Origin: Micromonospora antibiotica
Lineage (GTDB): Bacteria; Actinomycetota; Actinomycetes; Mycobacteriales; Micromonosporaceae
DNA length: 64,000 nt
Reading direction: 5' to 3'
NCBI RefSeq assembly: GCF_017599305.1
Contig: NZ_JAGFWR010000006.1
Location: 1-64,000 of the forward strand
In this document: one piece after another, positions 18,501-30,500 of the stretch
Layout: the number at the start of each line of letters is the position of its first letter
Position numbering within the stretch: position 1 is the first letter of the stretch
The notes under the pieces: generated by a model
Told to the model about the DNA's origin: nothing
What the model saw: the letters and a program-made list of their open reading frames with translations, nothing else
Database searches by the model: none
Position numbers and translations under genes: made by a program

Positions 18501-21500
18501 GGGCAGCCGGTTGTCCGCCGCGGCCCCGGGCAGCAGCACCGCGCCCCGGTCACCGCCGAACTGCACCCACCGCACCGGATCGGTCTCCCGGTCCAACCGG
18601 TACCCCGCGAAGGCGTGCCCGGGGGCACTGCCCGGACGTTCCAGCAGGACGAAGACGGCGGTTCCGGGCACGGCGGCGACGAGCGCCCGCTCGACCTGCG
18701 CCCAGGAATCCACCACCGCCCAGTCGGACCGGTCACCGGCGAAGTCGCCGGCCCACCGGGTGCCGATCGCAGCGTCGTCCCGGGTCCGACCGACCCGCAG
18801 GCCCGGCCGGACGAACCCGTCGATGCCCGGATGCAGGACGACCGCGAACCGGCGGGCCAGAGCCAGACACGACAACGGATCCTCGGGCGGACGCCAATCC
18901 GTCACCGAGCCGGCCGGACGGACGGCAGCCTGCACGTCCTGGGTCTCCTGCACGGCCGTCTCCAACCCCGCCAGCGTCAACGGGTGCCGTCCCCGGCCGG
19001 TCCGCCGCGGCGCGCCGGCATGACCGCCCGGATGGCCGAGGACGGCACCGTCGGATCCGGCACCGCTCTCGGCGTCACTGTCCGCGTCGCTGAGCACGGC
19101 GTCGCTGAGCACGGCGTCGCTGTCCGCAGCGCCGTACCCGGGATCGCTCCCGGTCGTCGTGGGTCGCAGGGTCGCCGGATCGGTGCTCTCGCGCCAGAGG
19201 CCGGCCGTCGGGCGGGGCAGTTCGAGCGCCTCCTCCCGGGCCCGGGCCCGATCGAGCACGTCCGGTTCCGGGAGCCACGCCCGGTAGTGGCCGTTCGCCA
19301 GGTAGAGCAGCACCGGTCCCTCGCTGATCCGGGCCTCGGCACCGTCGAAGCGCGGGTTGTAGACCGTCCGGATCGACCAGCTGCCGACGTTCGCCTGCGC
19401 GTCGTCGGCCGCCTGATCACGGACCGCCGCCTGCGCGTCGTCGGCGGACCGGGAGCCGGCGGTCGGGTCGGCGGTCGGGCGGGCCGACGGGACGGGGGTG
19501 GCCAGCACCACCGGCCGGCGCAGCGCCGCTCCGACCAACAGGACGAGGTAGTCGCCGGTGTCGGCCGCCCAGTCCGCCTGCCACCTGTTGACGGTCCGCG
19601 CGAGTTGGACGCGTACCCGCCGCTGTGCCCTGACACCCCGGCCCAGCAGTCCACCGTCGGCGATCACCTGTTCCACCTCGGCGAGCCGGCCGTCGACGAG
19701 CAGGGCATGGATCTGGGCGCGCAGGCCGTCGGCGACCCGGAGGACCAGGGGGCGCAGGCGGGAGGGCAGGGTCACCTCGACGGGCCCACGGGCGTCCCGC
19801 CAGGCCTGGATCGCGTCGAGCTGCCCGTGGTACCCGTCGGGCAGCAGGCCGCGCACCTCGGGCAACGCGCTGACGACCACGGATTCGAGCAGGCAGAGGC
19901 CGTTGCGGTTGACGTCGACGACCTCCCCGGCGGCGGGGGGAGGAAGCGCGGTGAACTGGTTGTCGCTGACCGCACGGACCATCGACGGTGACGGTGACGG
20001 TGACGGCCCGGCCGGGGCTGCCGCTACGACCGCCCCGGCCGGCGCCCGGTCGTCGACGACCGGGTCGACGGGGGCAACCGGCTCGACGGGGGCAACCGGC
20101 TCGACGGGAGCAACCGGCTCGACGGGAGCAACCGGCTCGACCGACTCGACCGGGTCAACCGGGTCAACCGGGTCAACCGGGTCGACCGTCGGCGGGGCGG
20201 GTCGTCCACCGGGCGGCGTCGGATCGGTGCCGTCGGTCGGGGGAAGCAGGACCGGGTCGGCTGCGGAACTCCGGCCAAGGTGGCCGGCGGCCAACGCCAC
20301 CAGCCGTTCGACCTCGGCTCGGGCCTCCCACCAGCGGCGACGGGCCGACGCCTCCGCCTCGGCCCGTTCCGCCGCGTTCGCGGCGGCCGCCCTGGCGACC
20401 GTGTCGGCGGTGGTGCCGGCGTCCCCGGGGAACTCCGCGACCAGGGCGATCCGTTCCAGCTCCCGCCAGGACTTCAGCGCCTTCTGCGCCTGCTTCGCGG
20501 CGTGGACCGCCTGCTCCAGGAGCCCGGCCACGACCACCCGGTCGACGGGCGCGCTCCCGGGTGCGTCACCGGCAAGCAGGTGGTCCAGGGCCTCGGCCTG
20601 ATCGACCAGCACCGGCTGCGAGTCGGGCATGGTCACCTGCACGGCGGTACGGCGGGTGCCGGTGAGGTCGGTGTGTTCGGCGACGACGATCGTCTCGGTG
20701 GTCCACCACACCTTCGCCCGCGCGCCCTCGTCGTCCAGCCCCAGCCGCAGCACGTCGGTCCGGTGCGCGGCGGCCTCCTGGTGGCTGGAGTTGCCCGGCA
20801 CGGAGACCCCGAGCGCCGGCACGACCCCGACCGAGGTGCCGAGGGTGTCCGGCAGGGCGGCGTCGGCGCGGGCCACCAGCCGGGCGTCGCCGTGCCGGCC
20901 GGCCCCACCGACACCGGAGTTCCCCTCGGCGGGCACGAGCACGGTGTCCAGCCGTACCGCGGTGACCCGGGTGTGCAGGACGAGCCGGTACCCGTCGGCG
21001 AGGGTGATCTCGTAGGGACCGGCCATCCGGTGCGGGGTGGCGGCCCACAGGTGGGTCCGTCCCAGCAGGGTCATCAGCTGGTAGTTGAGGGTCGTTCCGG
21101 GCATCCCGACCGTCGGTCCGGTGCCGACGATCCGCAGCGCCCGCATCGCGGTGGCCTGCAGGGCGGCGGCTCCGTTGAAGCCGAGCGCCGCATACCCGTC
21201 GGGCACCGGCACGGCGTCGGCCCGCCAGGCCAGCCAGTTGTCGGCCGGGATCGGCACCAGCCGCAGCGGCCCGTCCGTCCCGCCCACGGTCAACGGGGCG
21301 TCGGTCACCGCGGCCGGGTCGGGCAGCACGGTGGCCGGGCCGGCCGGCCGGTAGGTGAGGTTGAGGTGTTCGGCGGCGGTCTCGGTGCGCAGCGGCACGG
21401 TTATCTCGTGCCGGCCGATCTCCTGCCGGCGACGGTGGGCGGTGAAGACCAGCCGTTGTGGCCCGTAGTCGACCGGCAGCCAGGGGCCGGGGGTCTCGAC

Positions 21501-24500
21501 GGCGCTGACCGCCCGGCCGAGGGTGACGTCGCTGGAGCGGCCGGCGGCGGTACGCCCCAGCACCCCGAGCGCGTTGAGCGCCGCCCGCTCGCCGACGTGT
21601 GCCACCGGGACCATCTCGTCGGTGACGGCCTCGCCCGACTGGCGTCCGCCGCCGACCTCGCTGACGGTGCTCAACTCCAGGTTGCTGGTGCCCGCCCGCA
21701 GCTGACCCACCTGTGGCGGGTCGGTGGCCGGTACCGCCCGGACGATGATCTGCACCGCCGGACGGCTGAGCAGCCCCGGGTAGCGCAGCACGAAGCTCAG
21801 GCCACCGTCGAAGAGGTCGCCCAGCTGCGCGGCGACGGTGACCGGGTCGGTGTGGTGCAGGACGGTGCTGATGTTCATGCCGGTGTTCCGGTCGTGGCCG
21901 ACCAGTTCCATTCCCTCGTCGCCGCCGAGGCGCAGCGCACGCAGCCAGCCCAGCATGGCCTGACCGATGGCCGGGACGTCCACCAGCCGGCTGGTCTGGT
22001 GCATCACCTGCGCCGCCGGCGGGGTGACCTCGCGCGGTAGCCGCCAGCCCTCGGGGGTCGGGCCGAGGGCCCGCCGGTACTCCTCGGCCGATATCTGACC
22101 CAGCAGGGACACGTCGCCCACCTGCCGGTAGCGGGTGAAGGACCGGTCGGGCAGCACCCACTTCGGTTCGGTGAGCACCACGGCGAGGTGGACCCGCAGT
22201 CGACCGTGCACACCCAGCAGGACGGTCCGGGACTCGGAGTGCTTGACGGTCCGCTCGACCTCGGCGACGGCGAGGACCGTCTCGCCGTTGGTCCACTCGA
22301 TCTGCCGCCGGCCGAACAGCCGCAGCGCCAGGGTCGCGGGCGGCTGAGTGGGGGTGCGGGCAGCCGGTTGGGTGGGGTTCGGGGCGGGTGCCTGACCGCC
22401 AGGCGTTTCCCCGCCCGCGTCACCGGGCTGGGCGGGGGCGCTGGGCTCGGCCGCCCGCCACGCCGCGCCGCCCCCGCCGACCTCCAGCCGGAACTGTCCA
22501 CCCCGGTCCGCGGCCGAGCGGCGGACCGCGTACCCGGCGACCGCGCTCTCGTACCCGTCGCCGGTGACCGCGCCGGACGGCGTCTGGTCGTGGCCGATCA
22601 CCTCGGCGAAGACGAAGACCGTGACCGGCACGTCGTCGCCGACGACCACGCTGGGGGCGTGCACCGGCTGGGGTTGCTGGGTCGCCGGGGCCAGCAGCGC
22701 CGCCAGGTGGCCCTGGTCGACGAAGGCGTTGAGCCACTGGTGCAGGGGGGTGCCGGGGATGTCGCCGCTGAACGCCGTGCCCCGCCGACGACCGCCGGTG
22801 CCGGACGGCAGGTGCCCGGCGTCCATGTAGTCCGCGGTGGCGCCCCGCAACGCGTCCAGCAGCTGCTCGCGCAGCTCGGGCAGGCCGTGGATGTGGTGGG
22901 TGACGGTGTGCTGGGCCAACGCCGCCCCGAGGTTGCGTAGCCGTTGCCGCGTCGGGGTCACGGCTGCGGGCAGGAGTTCACCGAGCGCCTCGCGCAGTAC
23001 GATGCCCGCACTCGGTTCGCCGACCGGCGTGGGCAGCACGACCGGCTGCGGCTGCCCGACCGCGATGGTCTGGGTGAACGGCACCGAGAAACCGAGTTCG
23101 AGGTCGATGGTGGCGTCGCCGGCGAAGCGCAGTGGCTGCGCCTGCACGGGGTGGTCGGCCAGCCACCGCCAGGTGTCGGCGAGGAACCCGCGGTACTCGA
23201 CGATGACCGACGCCGACAGTTCCAACCGGACGTCGTCGGCGAACACGGCGACCGCGCCGCCGCCGATGCCGACGACGCCGGCCTGGCTGCCCTGGGTCAC
23301 CTCGATGACGTCCCGCCAGACGCCCTGGAGCCGCAGGCCGATGCCGGCGGCGCCACCGAGCGCGTCGCTGCCCACCGACGCGCCCGCCTGCACGCCCGAC
23401 GCGACGCTGCGGACGGCCCGGTTCGTCGCCGCCTGCGCCCGGCCCTGGCTGGTGCGCAGCTTCACCGTCGGCTCGTCGTCCTCCGACTCGCTCGACCCGC
23501 TGTCGCTGGGCTCGGGGAGGTCGGCGGTGACCGGGTCCGGGTGGGTGCCCCGCCGGCCGAGGTACCGGGGGGCGGTGTCCGGGTGGCGACGCCGGACCCC
23601 GATCCGCACCTCCAGCGTGCGGCCGGAGAAGATGTCCCGCACCCGCAGCTCGATCAGCAGTTCCCCGTCGGCGGTGGCCAACAGGCGTGCCGAGTAGCGG
23701 CTCGGGCTGTTCTGCGCCGCGAGGCGTTCCTCGTTGCCGAGCCGGTCCAGGGCCCGCCGGATCCGGTCGGTCTGCACCCGCGGGTTGTCCCAGTCGGGCA
23801 GGTACTGCCGGTACACCGCGTTGCGGTCGTCGTCGAGCAGTCGCCGCAGCCGGTCGGCGACCAGGCCGGCGACCAGGTCCCCGCCGTGCAGGAAGCCGCG
23901 TCCGATCCGCAGCCGGTCACCCTGCCACAGGTAGTCGGGCAGGGTACGCGGGTCGGCCGGGTCGTCCTCGACGGTGCCGGCGAGCAGGGCGACCAGGTCG
24001 CGGTCGGGCCGCGCCGACGGGGTGACCCCGGCGAGCGCCGCCACGTGCTGTTGCGGCATGACCAGCAGCGTCCGCACCGACACCGGCTGCGACCCGCGCC
24101 GCAGCCCCCGGTGTGCCAGCGACCGGGTGACCGACCGGTGCATGCTCCACTGCACCGTGCCGGTGTACTCGGCCAGGTAGAGCCTCAGGACGTGGTCGCC
24201 CGTCTCCTGCCCGGCGGTGGTCTCGACCTGCGGTGCGACGGCCTGCGCCCGGCGGTCGACGACCGAGAGGGTCGGTCCGGCGGAGAGCCGGAACAGGCCG
24301 AATGCCCGGCCGATCAGCACCGCGAGGAAGCCACCCCGGTCGGAGGCGGACTGCACCGACTGGCCGGTGGTGACCGCGGCCGCCGCGCGCAGCAGTGCCG
24401 ATTCGGGCAGCTCACCGATCGGGGTCAGCCGGGTGAGCCGCAGGGCGGGCCGGACCCCCTGGGCGTAGGCGGGCCGGCCCAGCCACGAGGAACTGGTCGC

Positions 24501-27500
24501 GGTCAGGCCGGTCGCGCCGGGCTGTACCGCGTCGAGTGCCCGCTGGCCGCCCCAGAGCCGCCAGACCCTGAGGTTGCTCCCCCGGCGGGCCACGTCGGGG
24601 ATGCCGGACTGCACGGTGGTCGCCAGGGCGCCGTCGTCGACGACCTGCACCGGGTAGCTCGCGTCGCGCAGGAACGCCGCCCCGGCGCGACTCACCGTCA
24701 GCGCGGTGCCGTCGCTGATCGGCCGCATCGTGGCCAGCACCTCGGGGGTACGGAACCAGAGGCGGTCGCCGTCGCCGGGCACCCAGGTGGCCGGGACGTC
24801 GGCCCAGGCCGGCGGGGCGGGCCGCTCGGTGATCTCGACCTGGACGAACACCGCGCTGCGGGTGAGGAACGAGTCGGGCACCCCGATCACCATGCCGTTG
24901 TCACCGGTGGTGAGGGACTGCCCGATCGTGCGGACGGCCCGGCTGCTCAGCACGCCACCCAGGACGGTCACCCCGACACCTCCGGCGGGGATCGGCACCA
25001 CGACCCGGGCGGTGGTGGCCTGGGGCTGCGCCCACGTCGACGCCGACACACCTGCCGTCCGCCGGTCCTCGATACCACCCAGGCCGGGGGCGAGCCGCAC
25101 CTCGTCGGTGTCGCTCGGCCGGGGTACGAGGCGCACCCAGGCGTACCGCTTGTCCCGGCCCACCCGGACCGGGTGGCCGGAGCCGTGGTGCAGGAACCCG
25201 GTGGGGTCGGCGGCCAGCGCGTGCAGCAGGGGCCGGGCGCTGGCCATGGTCACGCCCAGTGTGCCCAGTCGCCGGGTCACCTGGGCGGTGAGCCTGTCGC
25301 TCCAGGCCGGGTGGCCGGTGTGCGGCACCCCGATCAGCAGGGGCTGCGCGGTGACCGCGGTCCGTACTGCGGTGACCTGCTCCGCCGTGGGTTCCCGACC
25401 GGGCACCTGGCGGGCCTCGCCGGTCGCGTCGAGCAGCAGCACCTGGGCCCGGCCGGTGCACAGCGCCTCGGTGAGGTCGGCGTCGCTGAGCCCGGCGGCG
25501 TCGACCCCGACGACCATGAGCTGCGCCGGCACCGTCGCCAACCCGGGCTCGACGACGAACATGAGCAGATGTCCCGGCTCCTGCGCCCGGGGCAGGTACG
25601 CCAGCGCCACCGAGCCCGGGGCGGCGCGCAGCGCGGTGACGGTGGCCTCGACGTCGTGCAGTGGTTCGAACTGCCCGCCCAGCGCGGCGGCCAGGGTGCC
25701 GGGGATGGTCTCCGGGGTCACCGTGAGTTGCCCGCCGAGCGTGCGGGGTGTCCGCCCGAAGTAGCCGTCGACCAGCCGCAACATGGCCTGGACCAGGTCG
25801 GTGGCGTCGGCCACGACCAGCGCCGGGTCACCGGTGGCCCGGGTGAGGCCGGCCGGCGACGGGGTGAGGAAGTCGGCCAGGTCCATCGCCTCGCCGTGGG
25901 CGTCCACCGCCAGTACGGTGGTGCCGGCGCGGGTCAGCGCCGCGGCGGTGACCGGGTCGTCGGCGGCGGACCGGGCGAACACCCCCGGCCGGGCGGGGTC
26001 GACCACCCGGGGCACCACGGCACCGTCCCGGTCGTCGGCGACCAGCCAGAACACCCGGCCGGGCGCGTCCGGCGGCTGCTCGTGGACCAGGACCATCGCC
26101 CCCGGCCGGCGGGTCAACGCCTGGATGAGCGAACCGGGACGGCCGACGTCGGTTGTCACCGGCCGCCCGCCCAGTGCCTGGTGGAACCCGGCCAGGCTGA
26201 GCGTGGTCACCGCCGCTTCGGTCACCGGGAGGTTGCCGATCCGCCCGTGCAGGACGAGGTGGGCGCTGACCGCCCGGACCCGGGAGCTGTCCTCGGTGGC
26301 GCCGGCCTCGTCGGTCTGCACCGCGTCGACCCACCCGGCGAGCCGGGGCAGGGACGGTCGGCCCCGGCGGACCTGCCGACCGACCGCGAGGCGGGCCGCC
26401 GGCAGCCGGCGCAGCGCCTCCCCGGCGGCGTGCAGCGCCGCCGGGGACGGGCCGGCTGCGGCGGCTGTGGTCCCTTCCGTCGAGCTGGTCGACACCGACG
26501 CGGTGCCGCCCGAGCCGGACTCCGTCCCCGCCGCGCCGGTCGACGCGGAATCCGGGTCCCGGTCCGACGAGGCATCCTGATCCGGCTCCCGGTCCGACGG
26601 CGCGTCCTGGTCTGCATCCGACGACGGGTCCTGGTCGGCCTCTGACGGCCGGTCCTGGTCGGCATCCGACGGCCGGTCCTGGTCGGGGTCCGAGGGCAGG
26701 TCCGGGTCGGAGTCCGCCGGCCGCTCCTGGGCGGGATACGGGGGCGGGTCGGATACGACCTGGCCGCCGAGCATCCGGTGGCCACTCGCGACGCGCACCG
26801 CCACCAGCCGTCCCCGCGCCAGCAGCATCCACGGTGGTTCGGTCAGCCCGTCGGGGTCGAGCGCGGTCAGCCGGTCGACTGACTCGGCCTGCGGCCGTAC
26901 GAGCGTCAGCGTGCCGTCGGGGGCGCGATGGACGAGGACCACGGCGTCGCCCAGCCAGACCAGGGCGACCGCGTTGTCCGGCAGCAACCCCAGGGCCGTG
27001 ACCGGCACCGGGGCGAACTGCAGCGCGTGCAGCCGTCGGGCCAGCAACGCCGGGTGCTGCCCCGCCGCTCCGGGCAGACCGAGGTGGGTGAGCACGCGGC
27101 CCACCGACTGTTCGCCGGAGGGGCCGTCGACAGCGGCCCGCAGCCGGTCCATCCCGAACAGGGCCGAGGCGAGCCGGGCGGCCCGGTCCGCCGGGGTGCC
27201 GGCGGGCAGCCCGGACAGCCGGCCCCACAGGTTGACGCCGTCGGGCGGGATGGTCCCGCCCCACTCCTGGCCCAGGTCGTTGACCGCACCCGCCAGCTCG
27301 GCCAGGTCGGCGGTGACCGCCGCGACGGCCTGGTGGAACAGCTGGTACGCCTGAGGTCCCGTCATGACGTCGGGAACGCCGGTGCCCGGCCGGGGACGGT
27401 GGGCCTGCCACTGTCCGTCCCCGGTGCGGACCAGCACCACGGCCGACCGCGCGGCGAGCGCCCCGGCGAACTCCTGGGCCGTCGTACCGGTGTCGAGCAG

Positions 27501-30500
27501 CACGACGACGGGGAGGCCGGCGGCGGTGTCCGGCAGGATCGCCCGGTAGTCGTCGGCGGGCAGCGCGCCGCGCCCGTCGGGACGCCCGGTGGTCACCCCG
27601 TCGCCGCTCACCACGCCGGGTTCGACGAGGACGCCCCGTTCGCCCAGCAGCGGGCCCAGCCCCCACGCCCAGACCTGGTCGGGCATGACTCCCAGCAGCG
27701 GTCCGTCCCGGTAGGGGACCGCGATCAGCTGCGGCGGCGGCACGTCGTCGGACGGTTGCCCGGTGTCGGTGGCGGGGGGTGTCACCTCCCACGCCAGCAC
27801 CCGCCGGGCGGGGAGCCGACCGGCGGGGGTCGACGTGATCTCGATGACCGACACGTCCGCGCCGACCCACCAGGCCGGTCCGACCGGCGGGCCGACCGGC
27901 ACCGTCCAGTCGGGTACGAAGGTGCGGTCGGCCGGGCGGATCCCGTGCTGGCGCAGCGGATTGTCGGTCACGGGCTGTCCGACTCCGACGAGACGGGCCA
28001 GTTCGAGCATGGCGAGCCGCCGGTCGTAGGACAGGTCGTCGGCGAGTTGGGTCGGCAGGGTCGCCGCCAGCGTTCCGTCCTCCTCGCCCAGGATGTCGTG
28101 CCCGACCTCGGCCAGTTGATCCCCGTCGATGAACCACCCGTGCAGGATGTGCTCCCCGTCCGGACCGGGCGCCATGACGCGCATCACCGAACCCTCCGGC
28201 AGGGTGTACACGTGGTCGTCGGCGCTGATCTCCTCGACGGCGACGAAGGCGACGTCGGTGACGGCGGGGCCGTCGGGCTGGTCGACGTCCCGGGCAGCCA
28301 CCGTGTCGGCCAGGAACCGCACGGCGGCCCGGGGCAGCGCCAGCATCGTCGGGGCCGGCACGGTCTGCTCCCGGAGCGTCGGGTCCGTGGCGGCCAACCC
28401 GGCGATGACGTACGCCAGGTCCGCGCCGGTCAGCACACCGATGCGTTGTTCCTCGTCGGACCACGCGTACGCCGTCCACGTGCCGGGGTCGCCGATCGTG
28501 GAGCGGGTCACCACCGCGAACACCGCGTCGAAGATCTCGGGGATCTCCGCGATCGATTCGACCTCGCCGGGCACCACGATGATCCGGGTCCCCTCGGGCA
28601 GCCGCTCCTTCAGGACCGCGACCGCCTCGGCTGCGGGAAAACCCGCCCGGACGCCGTCGACGACGTCCTCCATCTCGGACAGTGGTACCACGGCCACCCG
28701 GGCCGCGGCACGCAGGGAGGCCGGCAGGCCGGAGCGACCGGGCGACCAGAGCACCACGCCGTCGCCGTACCGGTCGGCGGCGGGCACGGCCGACACCGGC
28801 ATGCCCACGGCGAGCAGGGATTCACCGGCGTCGACCGGGAACTCCACGGCGGCCATCTCGGCGCCCAGCCACACCAGGGCCTGGGCGTCGTCGTCCGCGT
28901 CCGGGTCCACCGCCCAGCCCAGGCTGCGCCATGACGGGTTGTCGCGGATCGTCCGGATCAGGTCGTCGACGTGGCCGGCCGGGATCGGCAGCCCGCCCAG
29001 CGTGAGGTGGTCCGCATAGGGCCGGCCCACGTCCGCCGCCCGCGCCGCCCGACCCAGGTCCGGCGTCCAGCGGACGACGGGGCCGGTCGCGATCCGGTCG
29101 CGGAGGAAGTCGCTGACGGGCGCGATCGTGGCCTGGTCCACCGTGACCAGGTAAAGCTCCTCGCCGGACCAGCGCTGGAACACCCGGACCTGGTCGACGG
29201 GGACCCGCAGGGTCACATCGTGCTGCTGCTGGTCGGGGCCGCCGACGAGGACCAGCCCGTCGTGGCCGGCCTCGGCCGCGAACGCCTCGGCCGAGGCCCA
29301 CCGGTCCAGGGGGAGGTGGAGCTGACCGTCGACGATCTCCTGCCCGAACGGCCGACCGAGCAGGTCGAAGACCGCGCGCACCAGCGCGGTCTGTGTCGGG
29401 GTCCGGCGGCGGGCCTCGGCCGCGCTGAGCACCACCGTGTCGAACTCGTGCCGGAGCTCGCGCAGCAGGTCCGCGCTGTCCGGGCCGGTCAACTCCAGCT
29501 GCCAGCCGGGGAGCTGGTAGACGGCGGTCCAGCCGGCCAGGTCGGCGTCGGGCGCGAGCACGCCGACGCCCCGCTCCAGCAGCCGCTCGACGAACGGGCT
29601 CCCCTCCGGCGGCGACCGGTCGAGCAGGACGACCCGGGGATGCGCCCGTAACGCCTCGCTCTCGATCACCTCGTCGGCGGTCACCTCCCAGCCGTCCCCG
29701 GTCAGCCGGTCGCCGTCGAGCTGCCCGGTGGCGACGACCAACCCCCGGCCGTGCAGGTCCTCGTGCTGCGGGACGGTGACCGCCACCCGGACCTCGGGTG
29801 GTTTCGGGACGAAGTAGACCATCGGATGATCGACGATTGTCCGGGCGGCCGTGTCGACCAGCAACAACGTCTGACTGGGCGACTCGGCGGACTCGGTCCA
29901 GATCACCCCCTCCCGGGTGGACCGGCCGGCGAACAGTTCCCGCACCTGCGCCAGTGCGGCGGGCGACACCGGGGCGAAGCGGTGACCGGCTCCCGGCCAG
30001 GCACCCGGGGTTTCACCGATGCCCCGCGCAACCTGGTCCCGATGTGCCATGGCCAGCAGGAACTGGTCCCAGGGATAGGTCCGGCCCGGGTCGAGGACGG
30101 CCAGCCAGGACTGGATGCGCGACCAGGGCTCGCTTATCACCCGCCACGTGTCGGGATGGTCGGCGGCGTACCTGCCGTCGAAGAGGAACTGCGCCCAGCG
30201 TGTCCCACCACGGGTGGTCTGGAAGGACTGCACCAGCTCCGGATGGGGATCGGTGATCTCGATCAGCACGCGGTGCCTCGGTAGCACGGCTGGATCGATC
30301 AACAGGACCCCGGCCTGCCGCAACTCCGTTCGGATGCTCGCGACGTCTCCCCTTTCCGCCCGACCGAGCAGCAGCCGCACGGGTTCGGTCGGCGTGGCCA
30401 ACAGCCCGCTGTCGAAGATCTCGGTGAGCCAGTCGTCGTCCTCGTAGATCCGCAGGTCAGGGTCGGCGAGCAGCGCCTGGGCCAGCTCACGGCCCTCGAC

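Noticed and set aside
20000..20190. Tandem repeats as a CRISPR array
   Set aside because: The units are adjacent without unique spacers and are in frame with the giant protein.
22944..26645. Long open frames opposite the giant gene (also 35301-38024, 30513-31856, 17694-19991 and others)
   Set aside because: They are antisense to a coherent coding frame, are Arg/Pro/Gly-rich with no domain pattern, and arise because stop codons are rare at this GC content.
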